Below are positions 1 to 4,877 of a stretch of 6,567 nucleotides of DNA, one piece after another. Origin of the DNA: Nitrososphaerota archaeon (GTDB lineage Archaea; Thermoproteota; Nitrososphaeria; Nitrososphaerales; UBA57); the NCBI GenBank assembly GCA_022572285.1, contig JACZWF010000090.1:1-6567 (forward strand), in the 5' to 3' direction. Position numbers and translations under genes: made by a program. The first letter of the stretch is position 1, and each line of letters begins with the position of its first letter. Below the pieces are notes generated by a model. It worked only from the letters and a program-made list of their open reading frames with translations. It made no database searches and was not told where the DNA came from.

Positions 1-310
1 ACTGGTAAGGAATCCCAAAATCTCCAAAAGGGACATCTATGGCTTCTAAGGATTCGATTATCTCTCCGTTCCTAGAGATTGTGACAGAGGCTTGGGCGTT
101 AGATATGTCCATATTGTCAGATGCATTCTGTATGCTAAAAGCTAAGAATATCTCTTCCCCAGTATACGCAAAGGATGGGTCGGTGAGGAACTGGAACCTG
201 TAACCCCGATCTTCCTGTGTGAGAGCTCCAATTAAGTGGGCCTCAGAGATTGGAAGCGGAGATAATAGCCCTAACGTGAATGCGAGGAAGAGAAAGCTCC
301 GAACTCTCAT
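1..310 (-). CDS. Secreted protein with signal peptide, C-terminus beyond left edge
   Basis: Only the first 103 residues are present; the frame is open to the left edge. It begins MRVRSFLFLAFTLGLL, a classic signal peptide (basic start, hydrophobic core about residues 5-16). A plausible cleavage follows Ser-Glu-Ala at residue 24, so the mature protein would start with His. The rest (YRFQFLTDPSFAYTGEEIFL, then an alternating stretch around SVTISRNGEIIESLEAI) reads like a beta-rich, Ig-like extracytoplasmic domain. There is no Cys in the visible part. A GGAG-type ribosome binding site lies 6 bases before the ATG. The gene lies 92 bases behind the Cys-containing membrane protein on the same strand, so it may be the third member of the mer transcript. 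I do not recognise the family. A periplasmic-side metal-binding or accessory role is inference only; a mature N-terminal His is seen in some copper-binding secreted proteins. Confidence 0.8.
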   Translation of the reverse strand, partial: MRVRSFLFLAFTLGLLSPLPISEAHLIGALTQEDRGYRFQFLTDPSFAYTGEEIFLAFSIQNASDNMDISNAQASVTISRNGEIIESLEAIDVPFGDFGIPYQ

Positions 311-316
311 GTCTTA

Positions 317-322
317 CACTCC
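317..322 (-). promoter_or_regulatory. Ribosome binding site of the secreted protein gene
   Basis: On the minus strand GGAGTG stands 6 bases before the ATG at 310. It matches the GGAG core of the archaeal Shine-Dalgarno sequence and supports that start. No strong TATA box is seen in the 92 bases between this gene and the preceding one, which fits translation from a shared transcript. Confidence 0.55.
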
Positions 323-402
323 AGATCCCGAACGATTAACGAAATTGTCCAGGGGTTTTGAATTCTTGAATTTAGGTGACCCTTCTGGTGGGGGATAAGA
401 AG

Positions 403-1152
403 TCAGTTTAGTCTCCTTTCTTTTCCTGTTCGCTGATTTTCTGTATGAACTGCATGCACCTGTCCATCATTCCGACCTTCTCCTCTTTGTCCATCCTTCC
501 GACCGTGAGAGAGAGAGTGCTGTTGGCTATTACAGATCTTGCAAGCCGAACTGATAGTTCCTTCCGTCAATCTGGCAGAAAAAGTCAATGTTCCGAGCAT
601 AAAAGTTCCAGCAAGCAAGTTCACAAGCCACCCGTACTGAAATTGGAAAGTCACCAACGCAGCAGTAGGGATAGCGGTTCCGGCTATGAGGGTCAAAAGA
701 GGGACAGTGCAGCCGCATCCCGATGTAGCGAGTAACGGTATTACACTCAGAACTCCGCCGAAGCTGGCAGTTCCCGATAATCTTAATCGGTTCTTGAATC
801 GATATGTCATCACCATAGTATTAAGAGCCATAAGGGTTGATAATCCGATTACTGAAATTGTTGGACCGAAATATAACACAGCCTCAAAGTTACCTGAGGG
901 GAACCAGATGAGCGAGGGGTTTGTCCAACTCGGCAGACCGCGAAAGCCCACAGCTAGATAGGGAATGGAGAGGCCTGCGTTCTCCATTAGAGGTGCTACG
1001 CTACTAGAATAGAATAGAAACATCCCTGTACCGAACGCAAAGGCAATTGAATAGATTAGACCCACTATGATTGCTAATAGGAAATAAGTACGTCTTCCTA
1101 AGAGGGAGCGGATCAAATGGAATGTATGGTAGCCCAAAATTTCTCTGCTCAC
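403..1152 (-). CDS. Multi-spanning membrane protein with Cys-Gly-Cys motif, candidate mercury/metal permease
   Basis: The product is 249 residues as read. The GTG at 1152 is the only workable start, since an in-frame stop lies four codons upstream and there is no earlier ATG. Hydrophobic segments lie at about residues 22-46, 92-115, 131-169 (perhaps two) and 174-191. Inside the third is SGCGCTVP, with Cys146 and Cys148, followed by LLTLIAGTAIPTAAL. A second pair, Cys204/Cys207 (CKIC), follows the last membrane segment. Known mercury carriers (MerT, MerC, MerF, MerE) use paired Cys in membrane helices to pass Hg(II) inward, but this protein is longer and is not recognisably any of them. Its place 28 bases behind merA supports a mercury or soft-metal transport role; this is inference. 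The last 35 or so residues are basic and low-complexity and follow a GA/CT tract. A frameshift there would give a more protein-like tail (see 408-517). Confidence 0.85.
   Translation of the reverse strand: MSREILGYHTFHLIRSLLGRRTYFLLAIIVGLIYSIAFAFGTGMFLFYSSSVAPLMENAGLSIPYLAVGFRGLPSWTNPSLIWFPSGNFEAVLYFGPTISVIGLSTLMALNTMVMTYRFKNRLRLSGTASFGGVLSVIPLLATSGCGCTVPLLTLIAGTAIPTAALVTFQFQYGWLVNLLAGTFMLGTLTFSARLTEGTISSACKICNSQQHSLSHGRKDGQRGEGRNDGQVHAVHTENQRTGKERRLN
408..517 (-). other. Alternative-frame C-terminus of the membrane protein
   Basis: From the GA/CT tract onward, the frame shifted by one base from the annotated one reads LTVGRMDKEEKVGMMDRCMQ, then FIQKISEQEKKGD and a TAA at 408-410. This is charged, helix-compatible and contains Met-Met and Cys. 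The annotated frame instead gives a run rich in Gly, Arg, Gln and His. Adding one CT unit (or removing one base) in the tract would join the upstream CKICNSQQHSLS directly to this tail. It could also be a separate 28-residue peptide starting at the ATG at 494, but no ribosome binding site is seen there. A frameshifted or phase-variable C-terminus is the preferred reading. Confidence 0.55.
507..517. repeat. GA/CT dinucleotide tract inside the membrane protein gene
   Basis: GAGAGAGAGAG on the plus strand (CTCTCTCTCTC on the coding strand) is five GA units plus one G. Such tracts are prone to slipped-strand mispairing. Because the unit is two bases, gain or loss of one unit changes the downstream frame. 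The tract separates the part of the gene that reads well in the annotated frame from the part that reads well in another frame. Confidence 0.8.
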
Positions 1153-1180
1153 CGAAGGCGATCATCAATACAGCAACTGA

Positions 1181-2584
1181 CTATTCCACACAACAGCTAA
1201 TCTTGGAGACATCTCTATAGTAGGAGATTGCAGCATACTTCACCGCCTCAGACATGGTAGGAAATACATGAACCGTATCAATAATGTCATCAACTGTGAG
1301 TTTGAACTTGATGGCGAACACCGCCTCGTGTATTATGTCAGCGGCACCATCAGCGAGTATATGGCATCCCACTACCCTCTTAGACTTGGCCTCTGCAACC
1401 AGTTTGATGACTCCCCTTGTCTTTCCGATGGCGACTGCTTTGGGGAGTAGTGATAGCGGTACGATCCCACACTGACACTTTATCCCACCCTGGGAGGCCT
1501 GAGCGTCTGTCAGACCGACACTCGCAACCTGAGGGGAGGTAAATACTGCTCGAGGAATGGTATTGAAATCGATTATCTTCCCCGCTCCCACAAGGGCGTT
1601 CATTGCAGCTATCGAACCCTCCTTTGCAGCCGCAGTCTCCAGCATCGGCTCGCCTATCACATCTCCAGCCGCCCAGATTTTTGGGATAGATGTCCTCATC
1701 TGATCGTCAACTGATACCGCGCCGTCTTTCTTCAATTTTACCCCTATCTCCTCCAGTGCTAGAGCTCTCGTATTTGGGGTTCTACCTGTTGCAAGAAGAA
1801 GAACGTCCGCCTCAAAATGCTTACTGTTATCGCCGATCTTCGCATCTACGATTTTCTTCTCTCCCTTCTGTCTGGCTTGGGTTATCTCAGCACCGGTATG
1901 AATCTTAATACCTTCGTCCTCCAGGTATGATCTTAGACCTTCAGAGATCTCCGGCTCCCCTTTAGGGAGTATCCTCTCACTCCTCTGTAGTAGAGTAACA
2001 TCTGCTCCGTAGTGCGCATACATCTGAGCGAATTCGAGGCCTAGCGCCCTTCCTCCGATAACCAACAGAGACTTCGGACGCCTCTTTAGGTCCAGCATCT
2101 CGACATTCGTTAGGTAGTCGACTTTGTCGATGCCTTGAATTGGGGGAACCTTTGGAGACGAACCGGTAGCAATTAGGAAATGTCTACCAGTTATTCTCTG
2201 ACCATTCACTTTTACCTCATTTGGTGAAACGAATTTGGCCCTCCCTTGGATGAAGGTAGTATTCTCAAGTCCGTCCAGAACATCAGAATATTTCTTCGTC
2301 CTCTGGTCCAAGACGAGATCATCCTTTGCCTTGACAACGGAACTGAGTCTGAATGGACCCCGAGTCAGCTTGAATCCTTCGTGGCCGTGATCTCCGTAGA
2401 AGTAAACTTCACCCATGTGCAACATATTCTTACTAGGTAAACATCCGGTGTTAACACAGGTTCCCCCAATGGTTCCTCGCTCAATCATTGCAACCTTCTG
2501 CCCAAAATCAGAAGCCTTAATCGCCCCGGCGAAGGCAGCTGTACCTCCTCCAATTATTACCAAGTCGTAGGTCTCATTATTCAT
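1181..2584 (-). CDS. merA: Mercury(II) reductase
   Basis: This 467-residue flavoprotein of the pyridine nucleotide disulfide oxidoreductase family reduces Hg(II) to volatile Hg(0) with NAD(P)H in the cytoplasm. The FAD-binding GGGTAA is at residues 12-17. The redox pair sits in GGTCVNTGCLPSK (Cys43, Cys48). The NAD(P)H-binding motif GGRALGLEFA is at 177-186, ATGRTPN at 265-271 and AAGDV at 305-309. The dimerisation domain ends DVSKISCCVE with Cys464/Cys465, the Cys-Cys tail that separates MerA from dihydrolipoamide dehydrogenase. There is no N-terminal GMTCxxC metal-binding domain, so this is the short core form. HVFPTMSE at 439-446 has Phe where bacterial MerA usually has Tyr (HPYLT). An extra CQC lies at 370-372. 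The ATG is 27 bases after the TATA box, so the leader is very short. It is the first gene of a likely three-gene unit. Confidence 0.95.
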   Translation of the reverse strand: MNNETYDLVIIGGGTAAFAGAIKASDFGQKVAMIERGTIGGTCVNTGCLPSKNMLHMGEVYFYGDHGHEGFKLTRGPFRLSSVVKAKDDLVLDQRTKKYSDVLDGLENTTFIQGRAKFVSPNEVKVNGQRITGRHFLIATGSSPKVPPIQGIDKVDYLTNVEMLDLKRRPKSLLVIGGRALGLEFAQMYAHYGADVTLLQRSERILPKGEPEISEGLRSYLEDEGIKIHTGAEITQARQKGEKKIVDAKIGDNSKHFEADVLLLATGRTPNTRALALEEIGVKLKKDGAVSVDDQMRTSIPKIWAAGDVIGEPMLETAAAKEGSIAAMNALVGAGKIIDFNTIPRAVFTSPQVASVGLTDAQASQGGIKCQCGIVPLSLLPKAVAIGKTRGVIKLVAEAKSKRVVGCHILADGAADIIHEAVFAIKFKLTVDDIIDTVHVFPTMSEAVKYAAISYYRDVSKISCCVE

Positions 2585-2611
2585 GGTCTAGGTCAGGGTT
2601 GACCGTAGATC
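2585..2611. promoter_or_regulatory. Inverted repeat at the merA start, candidate metal-responsive operator
   Basis: GGTCA (2591-2595), four bases, then TGACC (2600-2604) form a perfect inverted repeat. Allowing one extra base, the arms extend to GGTCTAGGTCA and TGACCGTAGATC, filling the whole gap between the TATA box and the merA ATG. The repeat covers the expected transcription start, where a bound repressor would block the polymerase. ArsR-type MerR repressors are known to control archaeal merA in Sulfolobus; no regulator gene is visible in this window. Operator function is inference. Confidence 0.5.
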
Positions 2612-2620
2612 ATATATACA
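2611..2620 (-). promoter_or_regulatory. TATA box of the merA operon
   Basis: TGTATATATG on the minus strand is centred about 31 bases before the merA ATG. Archaeal transcription usually starts 25-27 bases past the TATA centre, so the transcript would carry a leader of only a few bases. It is the strongest TATA element in the window. Confidence 0.65.
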
Positions 2621-2938
2621 TTAGTGAAAATACCCAAATCTAGAGCCGGGCTTCGTCCCAACCGTACCTCCCAGTTTACTGAATACACACACAAGTACAT
2701 TGTGACGAGATTAAAGAGAATAAGCCGATTCAGAACAGACCGTTCCGAGTAATATCGACGGTGTTTGCTCGAGACTGGTTACAAGTTGTTGCCTCAATTG
2801 TCGCTTCAATGCTAACGCGCGCGGGCGTACTAGTATGCTGCAGATGGAGGTATCTTCCTTGTTAGAATTGTATTGATTTCATATTTCCCGGACCTGAAAT
2901 GCCGGTCCCACTTGTGGCGTGCGCTAGGCCTGAATCGC
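2621..2938. other. Intergenic region, no gene seen
   Basis: No frame here gives a convincing protein and no tRNA-like cloverleaf is visible. It holds a GCGCGC run (2817-2822) and a weak 5-bp inverted repeat, GGACC (2890-2894) with GGTCC (2904-2908). The ArsR- or MerR-type regulator often found next to merA is not here. Confidence 0.5.
2816..2823. repeat. GC alternating run, copy 1
   Basis: CGCGCGCG lies in the intergenic region between merA and the His/Met-rich ORF. It is the leftmost of seven GCGCGC sites and lacks the TA flank seen at the later ones. Confidence 0.7.
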
Positions 2939-2970
2939 AATCTATTTTAGTTGGATCGGTCACGTGAGGT
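2939..2970 (+). promoter_or_regulatory. TATA-like element and ribosome binding site for the His/Met-rich ORF
   Basis: A TATA-like AATCTATTTTAG (2939-2950) precedes GTGAGGT (2964-2970), whose GAGGT core lies 9 bases before the ATG at 2980. The pairing of both signals with the ORF start argues that the ORF is, or recently was, translated. The palindrome TCACGTGA (2960-2967) overlaps the ribosome binding site. Confidence 0.5.
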
Positions 2971-2979
2971 AAGATCCAC

Positions 2980-3234
2980 ATGGAACATCATGTCCAGGGT
3001 GAGGATGTTCCTACTCTAAAGTCCCACGCCGAACATGAGGGTCATGATATGGGGAAGGCGCCGAGGCACGATGTTCCTACTCCCGCCGGCGAACGTGAGG
3101 GTCATGATATGGGGAAAGCTCCGATGGAGGATCATCATGCGAGCGCGCGCGCTCATGCTTCAGCTGGGTCAGGATCTTCGGAACAGCATCGGCAATTCCC
3201 GCATGGACAAGCTTCGACATCTGCGACCCTGTGA
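2980..3234 (+). CDS. Short His/Met-rich repeat protein, possibly a truncated metal-binding leader
   Basis: The reading is 84 residues. The first half contains two copies of a unit ending EGHDMGKAP (residues about 20-28 and 40-48), followed by MEDHH, so His, Met and acidic residues are concentrated. The repeats differ by six bases, which keeps the frame, and this favours real coding. Such stretches occur at the N-terminus of copper-type P1B ATPases and in small periplasmic metal-binding proteins, but there is no signal peptide here and no membrane segment follows. From about residue 54 the sequence becomes Ala/Ser-rich across a GC run and then runs antisense to a rhodanese-like remnant. It may be an intact small metal-binding protein or the surviving beginning of a longer transporter gene; I lean to the latter. 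A GAGGT site precedes the ATG. Confidence 0.45.
   Translation: MEHHVQGEDVPTLKSHAEHEGHDMGKAPRHDVPTPAGEREGHDMGKAPMEDHHASARAHASAGSGSSEQHRQFPHGQASTSATL
3004..3129 (+). repeat. Two imperfect tandem repeats (66 and 60 bases)
   Basis: Unit 1 (3004-3069) and unit 2 (3070-3129) share GATGTTCCTACTC at the front and a 26-base block (3031-3056 and 3091-3116) differing at one position. A six-base gap between them preserves the reading frame of the His/Met-rich ORF. The similarity suggests a fairly recent duplication. Confidence 0.8.
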
Positions 3235-3365
3235 CAGCGGAGAAAGGAAGGGATCCAGGAATATGCTTAGCCTGATATTGCCAATCATCCAGAGCCATAA
3301 TTAGCTTGAACTCGCTTCCCCCTTCCAACTTCTCCTATCAGCTCTCCACGAGAAATCAGTTTCAT
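3077..3365 (-). pseudogene. Rhodanese-like gene remnant, N-terminal half with frameshift
   Basis: From the ATG at 3365 the minus strand reads MKLISRGELIGEVGRG. It then goes out of frame at a run of five G (3318-3322 as C on the plus strand). Dropping one G continues as SEFKLIMALDDWQYQAKHIP, then GSLPFS (to about 3239), the pattern of the first half of a rhodanese domain with its hallmark His-Ile-Pro-Gly. Rhodaneses transfer sulfur through a Cys in a later loop. That loop and the C-terminal half are absent: the frame continues to a stop near 3077 without resemblance. The gene is therefore broken twice, by a one-base insertion and by loss or replacement of its 3' half. A sequencing error could explain the first break but not the second. 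Confidence 0.6.
3143..3152. repeat. GC alternating run, copy 2
   Basis: Ten bases of GC lie inside the palindrome GAGCGCGCGCGCTC (3141-3154). The run sits where the His/Met-rich repeats end and antisense rhodanese-like sequence is approached, so it may mark a rearrangement junction. Confidence 0.7.
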
Positions 3366-3778
3366 CCATATCATAAACGAGCGGAGATGAACATAAGCCC
3401 TATCTCCCCGAGATTGATTCTTGAAGGCCAGGAGGCCGAGCTGGGATAACCAAGATTTCTACGTTCCAATGCTTGGATATGAAACCGATAGGGAGGGGAA
3501 TAAAGAACCGGTCTCCTCTGCAGCTGTTCCAGTCCATCTTTTTTCCAATATGGAGAAGTTATGTAATCATGATATTAGATGCAGTCGAAGTGTAGTGTCT
3601 CTGTACGCGTCGTCTCCCTTGGCCGGACTAAAAACCAGCTGGTATGAAACCGTTCGTTAACCGAACGGCTTTCTGCCTTGGAGGTTAGCCCCGCTCGATG
3701 TCACAAATCTTGACCTACAGTTCCCAGTGGGACCACAGGAGGAAAGCTGTTTAGTCAAGCATGCATTATCATATCATA
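3366..3778. other. Intergenic or decayed region, no convincing gene
   Basis: A TTG-started plus-strand frame runs 3421-3660 (79 residues), but it has no ribosome binding site or promoter and no recognisable motif. It ends in the loop of a hairpin and I do not call it a gene. Upstream of the rhodanese remnant there is only a weak TTATG element near 3394. The stretch 3675-3778 contains CCCAGTGGG (a short imperfect palindrome) and an AGGAGG at 3738-3743 with no start codon nearby. Confidence 0.45.
3650..3674 (+). terminator. Hairpin followed by a short pyrimidine run, terminator-like
   Basis: CCGTTCG (3650-3656) pairs with CGAACGG (3662-3668) around the loop TTAAC, then CTTTCT follows. The 7-bp stem is perfect. 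Archaeal termination relies mainly on T runs and the T run here is poor, so this could equally be a structured RNA element or a protein-binding palindrome. No well-supported gene ends just before it. Confidence 0.35.
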
Positions 3779-3790
3779 TTTAGATATATG
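3777..3790 (+). promoter_or_regulatory. TATA-like promoter of the 115-residue gene
   Basis: CATATTTAGATATATG is AT-rich and TATA-like, about 50 bases before the ATG at 3835. That predicts a start of transcription near 3811 and a leader of about 20 bases. The stretch CATATCATATTTAGATATATG offers more than one possible TATA register. Confidence 0.45.
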
Positions 3791-3834
3791 TTCTTTCTCC
3801 TCCACAGAACGTATATCAAGGGCAAGACAAAGTT

Positions 3835-4182
3835 ATGAGAACGGAACCCACGTCAGATCTAGCAGAGACTCATTTGGGCATCTACATCTCTTTTAGGAGA
3901 CGGGGGAAAGGCAAAGCCAGACGCGATTCGTATGCTAACTTTTATGACGTGTCTTTGAGTGATGAAGAGATAGTGCAGATAAAAAGATCTGGCAGTAACG
4001 AAAATGCTATTAGTATTCTGGATGAGATAGTCAGAAAACGTGGGAGTAACAAGAAATTTGTGCTGCCTTCAGAAACTCTCAAGTTCGGTGATTATGATAT
4101 GCTGGGAGTCCATCAATTTTCAGGAAAACATTTGTATGCCCTTGGATCAATAGGTTTTTACAAACCACGACAAGATCGATAA
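3835..4182 (+). CDS. Hypothetical protein, 115 residues
   Basis: I do not recognise this protein. It is soluble, with no signal peptide, membrane segment or Cys. The N-terminal third holds a basic cluster FRRRGKGKARRD (residues about 21-32). Next comes an acidic, helix-compatible part (SLSDEEIVQIKRSG and ENAISILDEIVRKRG, about 40-70). The C-terminal part (LPSETLKFGDYDMLGVHQFS then KHLYALGSIGFYKPRQDR) looks beta-rich and ends basic. The ATG follows a TATA-like element by about 50 bases; no clear ribosome binding site precedes it. It stands alone on its strand, 75 bases before the next gene, which has its own TATA elements. The basic patches would be compatible with nucleic acid binding, but nothing specific supports that. 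Confidence 0.65.
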   Translation: MRTEPTSDLAETHLGIYISFRRRGKGKARRDSYANFYDVSLSDEEIVQIKRSGSNENAISILDEIVRKRGSNKKFVLPSETLKFGDYDMLGVHQFSGKHLYALGSIGFYKPRQDR

Positions 4183-4209
4183 TCGGAAATGTCTTGTCAT
4201 TTATGGGAG

Positions 4210-4234
4210 TAGCGCGCGCTATAAGGGATAATAA
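4210..4234 (+). promoter_or_regulatory. Promoter of the 183-residue gene, TATA next to a GC palindrome
   Basis: The perfect palindrome TAGCGCGCGCTA (4210-4221) runs straight into CTATAAGG (4219-4226), and a second element GATAATAA (4227-4234) follows. A start 26 bases past the second element would put transcription almost at the ATG (4258), giving a leaderless message; the first would leave about 10 bases. The GC run occupies the place where TFB contacts the element upstream of TATA. Confidence 0.45.
4212..4219. repeat. GC alternating run, copy 3
   Basis: GCGCGCGC lies within TAGCGCGCGCTA and is directly followed by TATAAG. This copy has the GCGCGCGCTA form on both strands. Confidence 0.75.
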
Positions 4235-4257
4235 GGTGCAAGGGATAGTGGACTAGA

Positions 4258-4809
4258 ATGAAACCTGTCGCTGTCATTGCAATTATAGGGGTTGTAGCCC
4301 TCATTGGTGTGGGCGCATTCCTATTTCTGTCATCTGGCCCTCAACAAGAACCAACCACACCACCTCCTCCACAAGAACCAGTTCCAATAGAACGAGATCG
4401 TGCTGCGGAGCTCAGAGAGGCAGGAGGTCCGGTGGATGATACTACCGAGATTGACGACCCCCCGCACTGGGTCATAAGTGGTAGATGGACTCTTAGTTGT
4501 GGGGCATCTGCTTGCTCAGAAGCTAGCCTCAATGATATTGTATTTGAGATGACACATGATATGATGAGACCGGATGGTGCAGCTGCGCATTCGCACACTT
4601 ATAGCGATTTCAGAGCAACAAGTGTGACCGTATCTGGTGACACCCTCATAATAGAAGGCACAGTCACGGCCTCTGGTCCGGTAGGAACTACTCCAATAAC
4701 AATAAGGCTGAATCTCGAAAGTGGTCTGAATGTCGAAAGTGGTGAATTCTCCTTCGAGTTGCCAGGTAATGCGCACCTTCAGGGAGAGGTCAAGGGCGTA
4801 ATAGCCTAG
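4258..4809 (+). CDS. Membrane-anchored extracytoplasmic protein, 183 residues
   Basis: A signal anchor (MKPVAVIAIIGVVALIGVGA, continuing to about residue 25) is followed by a Pro/Gln/Glu-rich linker (about 27-44) and an extracytoplasmic domain from about 68 to 183. The domain begins HWVISGRWTLSCGASACSEA, with two Cys (81, 86) that could form a disulfide. It continues with DMMRPDGAAAHSHTYSDF, where His111 and His113 follow Pro-Asp-Gly, and ends in alternating beta-like segments (SVTVSGDTLIIEGTV, ITIRLNLESG). I believe similar domains with an HxH after Pro-Asp-Gly occur in Nitrososphaerota surface proteins, but I cannot confirm this here. The function is unknown; metal binding by the HxH is a guess. 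It converges with the 271-residue surface protein gene, leaving 68 bases between stops. Confidence 0.85.
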   Translation: MKPVAVIAIIGVVALIGVGAFLFLSSGPQQEPTTPPPPQEPVPIERDRAAELREAGGPVDDTTEIDDPPHWVISGRWTLSCGASACSEASLNDIVFEMTHDMMRPDGAAAHSHTYSDFRATSVTVSGDTLIIEGTVTASGPVGTTPITIRLNLESGLNVESGEFSFELPGNAHLQGEVKGVIA

Positions 4810-4818
4810 CGCGCGCGC
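4809..4818. repeat. GC alternating run, copy 4
   Basis: Ten bases of GC begin on the last base of the TAG stop of the 183-residue gene, in the gap between two convergent genes. On the minus strand it reads GCGCGCGCGCTA. There is no T run or hairpin with a loop here, so it is not a conventional terminator. Confidence 0.75.
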
Positions 4819-4877
4819 AACCTCATTTCTAGATCAAGATCGTCAAAGCGCGAGTTATGATCATCTGCGCTACCAAT

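Noticed and set aside
530..718. Other frames inside the membrane protein gene (minus 62 residues, plus 91 and 96 residues)
   Set aside because: They overlap a clearly coding stretch with membrane segments and have no independent start signals.
2621..2938. A merR or arsR-type regulator gene divergent from merA
   Set aside because: No frame in the region reads like a winged helix protein. The longest pieces are a dozen or so codons.
3421..3660. Plus-strand 79-residue frame beginning at a TTG
   Set aside because: It has no ribosome binding site or TATA element at a useful distance and no recognisable motif, and its stop lies in a hairpin loop. Open frames of this length occur by chance.
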